The position numbers and the translations under genes are program-made. The notes under the pieces were generated by a model that worked only from the letters and a program-made list of their open reading frames with translations, had not been told where the DNA came from and ran no database searches. A stretch of 64,000 bases of DNA. Origin: Pseudoscleropodium purum (lineage: Eukaryota; Streptophyta; Bryopsida; Hypnales; Brachytheciaceae). Every line of letters starts with the position of its first letter. The stretch's first letter is position 1. The stretch is from NCBI GenBank assembly GCA_963969395.1, contig OZ017795.1:10478001-10542000 (forward strand), given 5' to 3'. Below, piece after piece: positions 1-11,935 of this stretch.

Positions 1-159
1 GCACGTCCTACTCTCCTACGAATCGGTCGGTTTACTACATGTGTGCGAGTGACCTAAATCAGTGTGGATGGCTCGAACCCCGCTGCTTGCGATTCTCATT
101 CATTAGACCTAATACCTCTTCCGCTGCTCTCAATTCCACAAGTCACCCTTACCCTACAT

Positions 160-915
160 CTACGAGAGCACGGCGAGGATATCCGACACCCTCAACACTA
201 CGTACTGCGTCCCGTCCTTGCTCTTGAAGTCGTTCCCGGCGTATTTGGAATACAACACCGTGTTCCCTTTGCTCACTTCCAGCGCCTTCCGCTCGCCGTC
301 CTCGCCGTACGCGCCCGGTCCCGTCGCCAATACCGTGCCGATCACGGGCTTCTCCTTCGCGCTGTCCGTCAGCAGCACGCCCCCTGCCGTCTTCGACTCC
401 ATCTCTGTCACCTGGATGAGCACACGGTCGCCGGCGGGTTCCAAGTCCTTGACGTCGTCCGTCGACAGCAGTCCCACCACGTCGTCTTCCTTGAGCAGCA
501 GGTGCGGCTCGCCATTGAACTCCACCTCCGTGCCCGCGTACTTGGAATACACCACCTGCGCACCCGTCTTCACCGCGGGCTCCAGCTTCTTGTCGCCCAC
601 CGTCTTGCCCGAGCCCACGGCCACGACTTCCCCGCCCTGTGGCTTCGTCTGCGCCGTAGACGGCAGCAAAATGCCGCCCAGGCTCTTCTCCTCCACCGTC
701 TGAATCTTCACCAGGATGCGGTCGGCCAGAGGCTTCAGTGTCGTGAACTTGGGTGCTACTGCAGTCGCGGCCCGCACGGCGACGCTTCTGCGAGAGGAGA
801 AGGCAGCGAAGGAGACTTGGGTTGGAATGCGCGCGCCAGTGGCCCGGAGACCTTGGAACGAGGGCAATTTGCACGGGGTCTGCGCTTGGAGCGCCGCTCC
901 GACCTGTGATGCCAT
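160..915 (-). CDS. CPN20: Chloroplast 20 kDa co-chaperonin (tandem Cpn10), CPN20/CPN21
   Basis: The single open reading frame encodes 251 residues, close to the usual plant CPN20 length of about 253. Residues 1 to about 50 are Ser/Ala/Arg-rich without acidic residues, as in a plastid transit peptide. Two GroES-like domains follow, about 57-151 and 155-251. Each has a mobile-loop motif (SLGGILLP at 78-85; TAGGVLLT at 176-183) and each repeats VxYSKYAG (122-128 and 221-227). The family caps the plastid Cpn60 folding chamber in the stroma; CPN20 has also been linked to iron superoxide dismutase activation. I chose the ATG at 915 because the transit peptide begins there; the frame runs open upstream to 1029, but that extension is not conserved-looking. 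No intron is seen. Several long antisense frames over it are shadows. Confidence 0.95.
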   Translation of the reverse strand: MASQVGAALQAQTPCKLPSFQGLRATGARIPTQVSFAAFSSRRSVAVRAATAVAPKFTTLKPLADRILVKIQTVEEKSLGGILLPSTAQTKPQGGEVVAVGSGKTVGDKKLEPAVKTGAQVVYSKYAGTEVEFNGEPHLLLKEDDVVGLLSTDDVKDLEPAGDRVLIQVTEMESKTAGGVLLTDSAKEKPVIGTVLATGPGAYGEDGERKALEVSKGNTVLYSKYAGNDFKSKDGTQYVVLRVSDILAVLS

Positions 916-1170
916 GGCGACCTGGGAAGTGGAGCAAATTGCAATGGAGCAAATTGCAAAGGAGCGCGACGGGGCGTGCAAGAGAGTGAGAATGGAATGA
1001 GGGATGGGAAAGAAGAAATGGCCCAGCAATGGATAGGGTTTTGCTCAGGAGCGAGAGGGACAACCTGGCAGGGGTTTAGAGGGACGCTCTGGACAGAGGG
1101 CTTCCCGGGATGGAAGCCGAAGGTTACCGGTACTAAGCTAAGCTTGTGGGGAGATAGTTCTAGAATTTCT
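916..1170 (-). promoter_or_regulatory. 5' leader and proximal promoter of CPN20
   Basis: This GC-richer segment separates the CPN20 start from AT-rich repeat DNA. Two near-identical copies of GGAGCAAATTGCAA lie at 931-944 and 946-959 (plus strand reading), probably in the untranslated leader. No clear TATA box is seen. Assignment rests on position only. Confidence 0.4.
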
Positions 1171-1171
1171 A

Positions 1172-1484
1172 TCGAGTGGCGACCAGGTTTTTTTGTTTTT
1201 ATTTTCCCTCTGTGGTGCCAGATTGCACAAGAAAAAAATAATTTGGCTAGGAAATGGCAACAAAACATGAAGTTTTTTGCCAAAAAGTTTTGAATTCTCA
1301 GAAAATGTTGGATGAAATCGCCAAATTGTGGATGAAAATAGAATTATGGACATTTGATATGTAGTATTAATGGGAACTTTTTGATTCAATGTGGATGAAT
1401 GTTGAAACTAGGGGCACTACTAAAAAAAATTATATCAACACTTTGGCACCTCATAAAAAATGGAAAAAAAAAAAAGCCCTAGTA
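1172..1484. repeat. Copy of AGGGCTTTTTT-ended dispersed repeat
   Basis: This AT-rich copy aligns by eye with 4464-4740 and 51811-52075. Shared landmarks in the same order are GTGCCAAATTGCAC, TGAAGTTTTTTGCC, ATGGATGAAAATA, and AAAAAAGCCCTA at the right end. The left end is decayed. It is probably a small non-autonomous DNA element. Confidence 0.6.
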
Positions 1485-1610
1485 GTGACAATGGCGACAT
1501 TTTTGGATAGAGATCTTTGTTCATTTATATTGTCTAGTGTAGCCCTATGCAATTGGCCCACCACAATGAAAGATAATGAACTTCCATGTTCCCAAAGTAA
1601 ATAGATAATG

Positions 1611-2095
1611 TAATTTGATTATTAATTTGAAAATAACTCAAAAATTCATAACTTCCACTTTGTAGGTCAAAACGCCATAAAATAAAACTCACGCATCCCT
1701 CCTTGCAAAGAGCTTTCCAATGGTACGAAGAATGTATCTAGAGGGCACATGGTTGAGAAGATCTCATTGTAACAAACAAACAAAACAAACTCATTTTGAG
1801 GTACAGTGCCTAGTATGCTTTGTGTTGTTGCTACAATCAATGGGATATCATTTGTAATTGCCACAAAAGTGATGGATAAGTCCTCTTTCATCTCCTTAAA
1901 ATAAAAGTAAATGTAATTTTCTAATTATTTAATTCAGAAGAACTTCAAAATTCAATGTATTTTCTACCATGAATCGGAATGCCACAAAATAGAGCCCATG
2001 CATCCCTACTCATAGAGAGCTTTATGACTGTACCAAGAACACAACTAGAAGATGCATGATTCTAGATATCTCACCATAACAAACAAAACAAAACA
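1611..2095. repeat. Diverged tandem duplication (two units of about 200 bp)
   Basis: The segments 1611-1790 and about 1917-2092 share, in order, a CGCCATAAAATA/TGCCACAAAATA block, ACGCATCCCT/ATGCATCCCT, GAGAGCTTT-like text and a closing AACAAACAAAACAAAC run. Many substitutions separate the two. No coding potential is seen. Part of the same text recurs near 43340-43420 (CATTTGTAATTGCCACAAA). Confidence 0.5.
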
Positions 2096-4463
2096 AACAT
2101 CCTAATTTAATGTATGGATATTTTTCATCCTCATAATTACACTTACTCATTCAATTTGGATAATTTTATCAACGTTTAACAATTGTCATTTATCTTTTGG
2201 CAACACAAATTTGATATATGGGACAAAAAAAATGAGTTTAAAAAGGATTTAGTTTTCCCTATTGATGAAATTATGGTTGTAAGAAAATTAATAGCAATGA
2301 TGTGTTCCAATATGAGAAGACTAAAGATAGAGTTTTTTTGCCACCTTAATTACATTTAAGATTCTTTTTATTAACAAATCTTGTTGTTGAAGTGCACTTC
2401 AATTTAACCACCTCACCAAGTTGCATATCAATATTGAATTCATTGAAAAAAAAGAGTTTCTCTTAAAAAGATTAATTTCAAATTTATAACTATGCAAAAA
2501 TTGTGGCATTTGATACATGTTAAAAAAATATGTAGCACTTAGTTCCACAATAGGGATATTCTATTGTCATAGGATACAAATTCTAAAGGTCAAAATTTCA
2601 AATAGTACATATCAAAAAAAAGAAAAAGATTGACCCCTATATGCTAAATGCTAGTTTTGTTTAAATGCTTGAGCACCCTCCAAGGTGGAGTAGTAGGACA
2701 TAGGAACTTTTCTTTCTACTTTCTATACTAGGCTCTTTGTGTTCAATGTGACCACATGCAACACATTCATTTTGTCTCCTTTATACATATATTCTCTATA
2801 GAATTGCTACATTGCTCTCTTTTTCACAAACTCTTGTTTCAACAATGAAGTTGTGGCTAGAATTTGATCACGACTAGAATACAAATATAAGAAGGAGATC
2901 TACTACGAGAATTACAAAAAAATGGAAAAAACAATTATATATTTACTACACAAATATATTTCTTTTACCTGTGTATCCACTTATATAAAGAACATATTAC
3001 ATATTACTATGTATCCACTCATATGACAATGACAATGATGGCATATGCATAACCATCAATATCATTCCTACATATTGATTACATTGGCTTTGAAATAATC
3101 CTACAATTCCCTTCAAAAATAAAGAACAGTCAATCCACTAACTCAAAATTTTGAAGTAGAAGTCATAAAATTATATCAAAGAGACAACACAAAAGATACA
3201 ACAATAAATAAATAAATAAACACAATATCTCATTGATGAAACATTCAACAATTTTATAATCAACATGCTACAAATTCAACATTCATACTTCTCATCACCT
3301 ACAACATGCCCAACATCCATATTTTCATACAATTCACTTTTTTCAAGAGACAAAATCTTTGCATCAATAGGTCTATTTTTATAAAACAATAGACAAGGAT
3401 GCTCCTTCCATTTGATCAAATTAGTAATATAAACAAGCCCGCCAAATATCACAATAGTAATAACTCTAAACCAAAATTGGTATACAAACAAAATACCATA
3501 CGAACCACTATTCCCAAATATTCATGTACTAATGCATTTCCAAACAAATACATTCACATTCAAAATGCTACTGAAATCTTAGATGAACTAAATCAAATTA
3601 TGGCTAAAACAAAATCACTAGTAATCCACATATATTACATACACGACAATAACCACATCTTCTAATTCCCAAAATTAAAAAATCTCCTTAAACATACAAT
3701 TATACAACATCTAAACATTACAAATGTGTATACAAAACACCCACCTTCTACACTTCAAAATACAAAAGTCAAATCCTCACCCTTATAGAACAAAGCTTAA
3801 AAAGACACAAACATATCCATCCATCGTGTCTCAAATGAATTACATCAAGCCCTAATTACAAAGAAATTAGTATATTTAAATATAACATAGATAACTATTA
3901 TACAAATGAATCATTCATATGACCCACCTCTAATGCTGAAGATGACACAAGTTATAAAATTTACAATAAAGAAAAAATATAAATATTGGCCAAAGATAGT
4001 GTATGTACTTTATGTAGGTATATTGCACTTCAAAACAACTATCCACATAAACTAATTTTCATAGAAATAATCAAACTATCATAGTGTCATAAGATTCCAA
4101 TATACCTATATAAAGTACATACACATAAAAAAATATGTACAAGGAATTGAAGAAGTTGACAAACTAACAAAGAAAGGACAATAGAAAGCAATGAAAGAAC
4201 CACAAAACAACATGAAAATGCATTTAAGCTCATATTGGTTATATAGAACCATCCTCCAAAATGCACTAAATTGATCATAGAAAGATCTTTTAGAAATTTC
4301 TAAAAATACTTTAAAAAATGAATAAATTGATAAATACATACTGGTATTTGAAGCATGACAATATACTTACATAAATAAATGGTTGAGTAATGGCAATCAA
4401 CAAAATAGAATCCAATCATTTTTGGAATATTATACAAATAATAGATGAATAAATCTCCTAATT
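2096..4463. other. AT-rich intergenic DNA, no gene seen
   Basis: There is no open frame with recognisable protein features on either strand. Only short AT-rich runs and poly-A/T tracts occur. Confidence 0.6.
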
Positions 4464-4740
4464 AGGGCTTTTTTTGCTTATTGGTGCCAAATTGCACTAG
4501 AACAAAATAATGTGGCTAAAAAATGGCAATTAAACGTGAAGTTTTTTGCCATGAAACTTTGAATTAAGAAAAAATGTTAGATGGAATCTTCAAATTATGG
4601 ATGAAAATACAATTACGGACATTTGATATAAACCAATGTAAAATTTTCAATCCAATATATGGATGAATGTTGAAATTTGGAATACTATTGAAAATTTTTA
4701 TATTGCCACTTTGGCTCTTCTTAAAAATGAAAAAAGCCCT
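4464..4740. repeat. Short inverted-repeat element, tips AGGGCTTTTTT / AAAAAAGCCCT
   Basis: This best-preserved copy of the family is about 277 bp. The left tip AGGGCTTTTTTT at 4464 is the inverse of the right tip AAAAAAGCCCT at 4730-4740. The interior is AT-rich and non-coding. No convincing target duplication is seen. Relatives lie at 1172-1484 and 51811-52075. Confidence 0.65.
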
Positions 4741-5124
4741 TCTCTCAATTATTCAAAATCAAGTATGGCTAGTAGAAAGGAAACACTAGAAAATACCTAT
4801 TCAACCGACTTAAGAAAAAACATTATTTGTACATTTTACAATATCGCCAAAGAAAGACATGGCCCCACCTTACCTTATTTTGTCCAAAATACAACATACA
4901 AAAATTAAAAATAAAAGGATGTAACAATGCAATATAGGAATTACACAAATTCTTTATGAGCCAAAAAAACACAGAATGTTATAACTAAGAGAATGTTGGT
5001 AAAAAAATGACAAACCCCAAGACAATATAATCCTATCATTGTTATTGAATTATAATTGCAAAAAACCTCCAACATGATCATGTAATTGTGAAGCAACACT
5101 AAAACCATACATACTTGTAGTATT

Positions 5125-6049
5125 AGCCACTAAAGGTTGGAGATTATGTTTTCACCAAAAACACTCCAAAACCATCATTTCTAATAGAAGTACTAAATTT
5201 TAGAAGAAAAACATTTTTGGAATCATATAACTGTAGGATCTTATATTAAAATAGTTTGAAAAGATGTGGAAAAGAATTCTGAAATTTTCACCTTGTAAAT
5301 TGCAAGATATTAGTGTTTGAATGGACGAAAATCCTTTTTTTGGTCGTGCTAAGAATCAGGTAGCTGCACTTCACAAGGTCACATTTGTATGAAAAAATGT
5401 CCAAAATGGTGGTAACACTTTGGATTCATTTTTCAGGGCAAATTGGCTACATGCTTGAAAAAGTTCAGATCATTTGCAATTGCACAACATATAGGAAAAA
5501 AATAGTTAGTACAAAGTAGAGAATGATTCAAAACACTAAATTGTTAAGAATTTAATTATGGAATTAAAAGAATGCCAATTTCAACGGTTGTAATGTAGTA
5601 ATAAACAATCTACATTGTATGCCTCCATTTTTTCAAAAAATATTGAAAATTGTGTTAAATATAGGACTTCAAAGTTTATTTTAGAGTAGGGATTCCATAA
5701 ATGCCCACAAGCTAGAACACCTCATAACTTTCATCTCATTAATAAAAATGGAATGATTCAAAGCTTTCAACATATATATAAATCTAGAAAATCAATTTTC
5801 AATTTTTTATTTAAAAAAAAAGTAATTTTTAAAGAAATTATTGGGTTGCGTGTTGAGCATTGAAAATTACATATTATGCAATAACTTTTAAACCATGTAG
5901 GCAAAAGTTATGAAATTTTTGGGGCCTTGAAGATACTCCTTGGGCACATGTTGTGTGAAAATTTCAAAGAATAAAAATAAAAATTCCACTTGTAGTGAGT
6001 TGCCCAAAATCGCTATGTTGTCAAAGAACATAGTTTGGTTCTTTAGAGG
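5125..6049. repeat. TTAA-flanked 0.9-kb element, left end decayed
   Basis: The interior is collinear with the elements at 16388, 17389, 54191 and 60339. Landmarks include a TATGTTTTCACCAAAA-like start, GTAGGATCTT, AGAATGATTCAAAA, TTTATTTTAGAGTAG, AATTACATATTATGC and a closing CTATGTTG block. The right tip TTTAGAGG is followed by TTAA at 6050. The left tip reads CCACTAAA, one step from the CCCCTAAA of other copies. No frame is open. Confidence 0.7.
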
Positions 6050-6053
6050 TTAA

Positions 6054-8160
6054 ACCACCTAACAAATGACTAGCCATCCACCCAACTAAACTCCAGTAAT
6101 ATAACACAATTTTTAAAATTTATAGATTATCATGATATATATAAGAAACCATATCATTAGTATTTATAAAGAAAACAAATATCAAACACTATTCAACATC
6201 ATCAAAAATCAAAAACATAATGTTGCACAACTATTAACCATCACAATTTGGGGGTTATAAGAGTCATCCACAAACAATGTCAACATAAATTAACAACTAT
6301 CATACTATACTATCATACTACTAAAATCATAACTCCCTCTCTAATATCAGAAATGCTACCATTAATTCTTGGGGCTTGTGCTTGGTATACTATGCATTCA
6401 TTATAATACATATTAGTAAAATTTTGATATATTTGAATAGAATGCATGACAATGATTTCAATAAGTTTTTAAAATAATTATTTTAAATATTTTGTAAAAA
6501 TATTTTCAATCATGCATACGTAGAAATTGTATTTTCACAAAATGTGATATTACAGAAATAGAGTAGCAGTTTGCAATCACTTCTGTAATATCACTTTTTA
6601 CAAAAGGTGATATTATAGAAATAATATAGTTGTTGCAATTAAGGTGATATTAAAGAGGATCCATAGGATGATATTATAGAGGTAGCAAGTCCATTGCTTC
6701 TCTTAGCTTTACACTTTGCACTTCTATGATTTTGTGCTTTTTGTAAGCTTTGAGCTTTCATAATTCTAATTTTCTATTGCTACTTGCAAATGATTTTGAG
6801 AAATTTATTCAATTGAAGCAATTTTGGATTCCACAACAAGTCAACAATTAAGTTGTTCATAAAGTTTTAGAGATTTATAAGTTTTTCTTTTCAATTCTTC
6901 AATTTGGGTTGCCATTTTTTGTAACAATGGAGTCAAACTTTTAATGCATTCTAATGTATGTGTATCTTTTATAGTATTCTCCATTGCATATGTTTCATCC
7001 ATCATTCAATAAATTTCTATAGTGCATTTCAATATATAAAACTTATAAAAAATTTATACAAAGATTTTAGTCATTTTTATTTGAAGATTTATTGAAATTT
7101 TTGTTTTGCATTCTATCTAATACATAAAAATTCTTATAAAATTCTAATGATGAATGCATAGCATAGGAAGCACCAACCGCTAGTAGAATACCTAAAATTT
7201 AAACAAGATCTAATCACAAGATCAATAAAAATACTTTCAATATATGATACTCATTAAAAAGAGATTGGAATTAAAATAACCAACCTCTACTAGAACTAAA
7301 CTAGACTAAATATAAATACCAATTCTTGTCATTCAATTTATAATAAAGACAATACCCAAAGGCATAATTAGGGGCCATTCAAGAGTCAAACCTAGGTCAT
7401 TAAATCAAAAATTCATTGACCTCTCGCAAATGTAATACAATTTAATGGAGTGACTCCTATAAAAAACAAAACACAATATAACACAAAATTGATGCAAAAA
7501 GCTATAGTAAAACTTGAACGAACAAAAGATTGAACAATAATCATTGGTTACAAGACATAAGTTATAGATATTGGCTACTTGTTTCTTATTGGTTACTAGT
7601 TATTAGTCTTAGGTCTATGAATTAGAATTTACCTTCAAAAAGAGGCAATAATGGTAGCTTTAGCTTTCCATGTTCCTAAGACATAGTGAGTTGAACTACC
7701 TCCAATAAATTCTTCATTTATGATAGTCTTTGAACCAATGTTATTATTATTATTATATTGTGTATGGTTGTGAGGCATTTGTGATCTTAAATACACTTTA
7801 CTAGTCTTTTATCATTACCATTTTCTACAATAGTGTTTGGGAAGTTTTTTGAGTTTTATCAACTATTTTCATTCAATTCCCCTATTACAAAACCATTTTT
7901 TTTTAGTATCAATTCCGGTTATTTTCTCTATTTCTTACTCAAAACTAAAAATTTACCAATTTTTTCACCGAGGTTTAGCCAGTGGTCTTAGTTGCAACCA
8001 TGTTTTTTTCCCAATTTCACCGACTAACTTTAAACTTAGCCTCTGGTTCTTCCCGAATCGATTGCTCTACAATCAAAGACACATTACCCTCAAAAATTAC
8101 AGAAGTTGACATTTTATGTTGCAGTCGTAATTAGTGTTGAAAACACTAAATGTCATTATC
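6054..8160. other. AT-rich intergenic DNA, no gene seen
   Basis: No coding region is supported. At 6540-6690 the motif GATATTAYAGA and close variants occur about five times, twice as an inverted pair (around 6545 and 6580). This may be the remains of a small foldback element. Confidence 0.5.
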
Positions 8161-8260
8161 TTATTATTAGTGTACTGAGAGAACCACTAATTTCCCCAAT
8201 TGAAAGACACGGTCTCGTACGTACATGTACACGTATTCTGTCGAGAACTTGATCAAATAC

Positions 8261-8270
8261 ATATATTTAC
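8261..8270 (+). promoter_or_regulatory. OST4: Possible TATA box of OST4
   Basis: ATATATTTAC lies about 130 bp upstream of the proposed 5' splice site of the OST4 leader intron, at the boundary where AT-rich DNA gives way to GC-richer exon-like DNA. The call is based on sequence and position only. Confidence 0.3.
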
Positions 8271-8586
8271 GCTTTCTCCGAGGTCTGTGTACACATTGAG
8301 CTCAGACCAGTTGTTGTTGGTGCTGCCGTTGTTCCGAAGGAGCGAGCGCCACGGCCAGCCAACACCTGCTCCGCGTTCGACCTTTCGGCTTTACCAAGGT
8401 ATGAGAGATCCACTTATTCGCATTTTCATGTCAATCGGTGTTTTAAAATACGAATCGCCGTTCAGTTTTCTGTAACCCTAGGAGAGCTGGATCGGGTGAG
8501 GGTTTTGATTAACGATGGAGACAGCGGAATGGGATTTTTCCTTTTTCCGAATGGTGATCTTTCGATGAGGTTTGCTACGTGGGGAA

Positions 8587-8620
8587 GGGAGGGAGGGAGG
8601 GAGGGAGGGAGGGAGGGAGG
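8587..8620 (+). repeat. (GGGA)n microsatellite in OST4 leader intron
   Basis: About eight and a half uninterrupted GGGA units lie inside the inferred 8399-9057 intron. A purine-only tract of this kind can form G-rich structures and is likely length-polymorphic. Confidence 0.9.
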
Positions 8621-9057
8621 TATCATTGTGAGTGGAACCGCTTGTAACGAGAGTCGGCTCCTCTTGGGAACTGAAACCCTAGTAGAGGTGGGTTTTGGGG
8701 TTTGGGCTGTGATCGGTTATTTGTGCAATTTTTTAGCGCTTCGTGTGAGGTGGCGTAGCTGGAGTTCACGTTTTTGCGATGGTGTTGCAGGAGCGATGTA
8801 TGTGCTTTCATCGTTCGACATTGGGATTGCGTAGAGTTGTATCACAACCGGTTGGGAACAACGAAAAGGAGCTACCGTAATTGTCGTGTGTATGTGTTTG
8901 GCGTTGGTCAATGGTTCTTTGTTCATGTCTGAATATAGATAGCAATTCACTTACGCGCAGTGCAATGGCTTGCTTTGACCACGTTTTATTGCGAATCGAA
9001 TTGCAGTTTGGTTTGCAATAGATTTACAATGGTGATCTGGGGGATTTTTGTATGCAG

Positions 9058-9171
9058 ATGATCGACGACACGGATTTGGGCTTCTTCGCCAACTTTTTGG
9101 GCGTTTCAATATTTGTGCTACTGGTTGCCTACCACTATGTGGTGGCAGAGCCCAAAGTCAAGGCACAGTGA
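9058..9171 (+). CDS. OST4: OST4, small subunit of the oligosaccharyltransferase complex
   Basis: This 37-residue protein is nearly all one membrane helix. It starts [15 protein letters not shown], with a helix at about 10-28 ([20 protein letters not shown]), and ends in a short Lys-containing tail, AEPKVKAQ. It matches plant OST4 in length and pattern ([15 protein letters not shown]...AYH). In the family it stabilises the Stt3-containing complex that N-glycosylates proteins in the ER membrane. The ATG directly follows a TGTATGCAG acceptor. A good donor, AAG|GTATGA, lies at 8399, so a 659-nt intron (8399-9057) probably separates a purely untranslated first exon (about 8290-8398) from the coding exon. 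The gene is too short for ordinary ORF filters. The HAD phosphatase gene downstream is convergent, 2.8 kb away. Confidence 0.93.
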   Translation: MIDDTDLGFFANFLGVSIFVLLVAYHYVVAEPKVKAQ

Positions 9172-11935
9172 CAGGTTCGGTAATTTACCCGGTTTGAACG
9201 ATGGACTGGTGGCATCGTGTTAAGGAAGTCACCATGTGAGAAAAATATTATTCAACATGGGAGAGCAGTCATGATTTGGCAGTTCTGTACCTGGCTGGAA
9301 GATCAAGATTTCAAGGGATTTTATGGCTGCCTGGCACAGCTCTTGGTACAGCTCTTGTAGTATCGCTTAGCCAGGGAATGAGTCTCTGCTTAAGGTAAGC
9401 AGACCCATTATAGACTGAAGCCCAATTTGGAGCTCTACTTTTGCATCCAATTCACTTCTATTGCATTCTAATGTAGTGTTTATTGCATTGAGTGTGCAAT
9501 TGGGACTCAAAGTTTTGGAATTTGGGGGATAAATGGGTTGGAAAGTCACTATTTAATGACCAAACTATCCAAACAATCCACAATGGGCTTCCTACCTTTA
9601 ATGAATGTGTCTTCATGCTAACAAGGTGGATTGCGACCTATGTTTATAATACTCTACTTGGTTCTTGCCTTTTAGTGAAAAGTTCAGTTTGAATCCAATC
9701 TTCTTGAGTTTTCTTTTCTGTTTGCATATCTCTATTTGTTTTCAATTTGATGAAGTTAAGGCAATACTATAATATTTGGTACTGTGAAACTAGTATTCTA
9801 TAGCAAATTGACGAAGATTTTTAGCTTTGAATTAACCGCTTAATGCTTTGAATCATTGAAGGAGACATAGAGGACTTCAGAATGGCAAAAACATTGATTG
9901 GCAAAAGTGGATATGATTTACAGAAAGACTTCAACTAACCATAAGATTCGATGTAAGTGAAACAGAATATCTGGACGCTGTAAATGGACAAATATTGTAC
10001 AGATCCAGAGATTGTTAGCTCTGATTGTTACCAAGGATTATTGTGTTTCTTTGTTGACTACTTCGGGCAGCTCCATCACCCTGCCTTTCGGTGCTCTCGG
10101 CACTTACTGAGGATGACGAAAAATTTGAAAAATGCTCATTGGCATTAGAAGGGAAGTAACTACAGCCTGAAGTGTTTTGCAACAAAATCATTGCCATATA
10201 TTTTCAGCTTTTCACTTTGTAGAGATCTCAGACAAGACTCTCAAATGTCAACACGGCACTCTTTCCATTGAAGAACAATGAGGAACCTCATTACAGGCCC
10301 TTAATCCGTGCATTGCCCAACCAACACAATTCTTACATTGTGACGGAGAAACAACGTCATGTGGAATGGTTATCCTAGTTTTGAATCCATAATCGTGACA
10401 CCAACCGCCACTTTAGTCTTAAAAATCTATACTTCACCCAGGTTTCTCACAGTCAGCGCTACTTCTGAGAAGATGCTTGAATTTTAATACTCGCAAACTA
10501 ATGGACTCAGTTTCTGAAATTCTTCAAAAATATTCATGAGATTCAAAATCATAAGCGCTGCCTTTGCTTCTTGTTGTTTAAAAAATATGACATAAAAATG
10601 TTCATGGCCGTTGCTCTGGGCATGAAATTGTTTTAACAAATGTTGATATAAATTTCATGCCTATAACAATTTGACAAAAAGTTTGTTTTTTGCACTTCGT
10701 ATTTTGGCATTCTATTCATAACCACTCTCATAAGCAATCTCTTCTTTCATCACCATCAAATGTAGGATTTTCATCTAGATGACTTGCTTCATTTGGTATT
10801 TATATAGTTGAATATGTTTTAAAAAAAAAAAAATTGGTTCTTCATTCTTGATGTTTAAATAGACCTTAATCATTGGGTGCACTATGTTCTATTTTTACAT
10901 TTGTGGTGTAAGAATCAATAGAGTTTTTGGTGATCAAGCTCAATGGAAAATTCTAATTCTTTTATAAAACTTGCATACTTTAATTACAAGAAGTGTTCCA
11001 AATCATTAGAAATGTAACACCAAATGCACTTATCAAACAATCAACGTATTAATTGTTAATATAATTGTTGTCACCCAAACAGTTAAGATAAAGAAGTTAA
11101 GAGTGCATATTAATATAAATGTTGATATAGAAGACTCTCTTGATGTAGAAGCTCCACCCCAATTGTATTTTCTAAATCACAAGTTGATTACTACCTACAT
11201 ACAAGGACATATTGATTTAAGAATGTGTAACACTTCAACACTAAAACATATATTTATTTATTATCAATGACCAATAAACTAGGCACATTGTAACATTTGC
11301 ATGAGATATCAAAATCATGTGTTTGTTGGTGCATTTGAATCTTCTTTGATTTACCAACAAACAAATTTGAAAATCTAACCATTCACATAATAGAGTATGC
11401 ACTCGATGTAAAAAATGGTATTATTAGATATGGCTCCCTCATGTGTTGAAGGGGATATGGAAACATTGATAGAAGATTTGTCAAATGTAAGGTTGATTCA
11501 ATAAACTTTGAATCAATTTCAAGGATTAATGTAGGACTCTATGGATGCTTTGATGCAATACAAATGTAACATGTACACTCACCCAAAAGGCTCAAATGCT
11601 AGCAAGTGGTCTAGGCCCCAACCTAATTAAGTTAATGCATTTGGTTATTGCCATTACACTTATCACAAGAGCCTGTAAAACCCCAAGAGCTCCAAAGTCC
11701 ATAGCTCAAGATGAAGAGATATTTTTGGAGAAAAGCAAAGTTCAAAACTCAAATACCGGTGTTCTAATCATTACTGCATTCTAGCAATTTCCGAACAATG
11801 AAACATGTACAGTGTGGTTACTCCATTAAGATTCTCTACCAAGCAATATGATCACAATTGCAAAAATTTGCAAGACAACAGCTACCTGCTTCTGCTGTAA
11901 TAAGAACTATCCACCAAAAATGATTCACTCCTTGC
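9172..11935. other. OST4 3' region and intergenic DNA, no further gene seen
   Basis: The first few hundred bases are GC-moderate and probably include the OST4 3' untranslated region. After that the DNA becomes AT-rich. Short open frames (for example minus strand 10015-10197) show no recognisable family features. Confidence 0.5.

Noticed and set aside
64..1063. Several long frames on both strands over the CPN20 locus (up to 304 codons)
   Set aside because: They overlap the well-supported CPN20 frame, are Arg/Gly/Pro/His-rich, and reflect its high GC content; none has family features.
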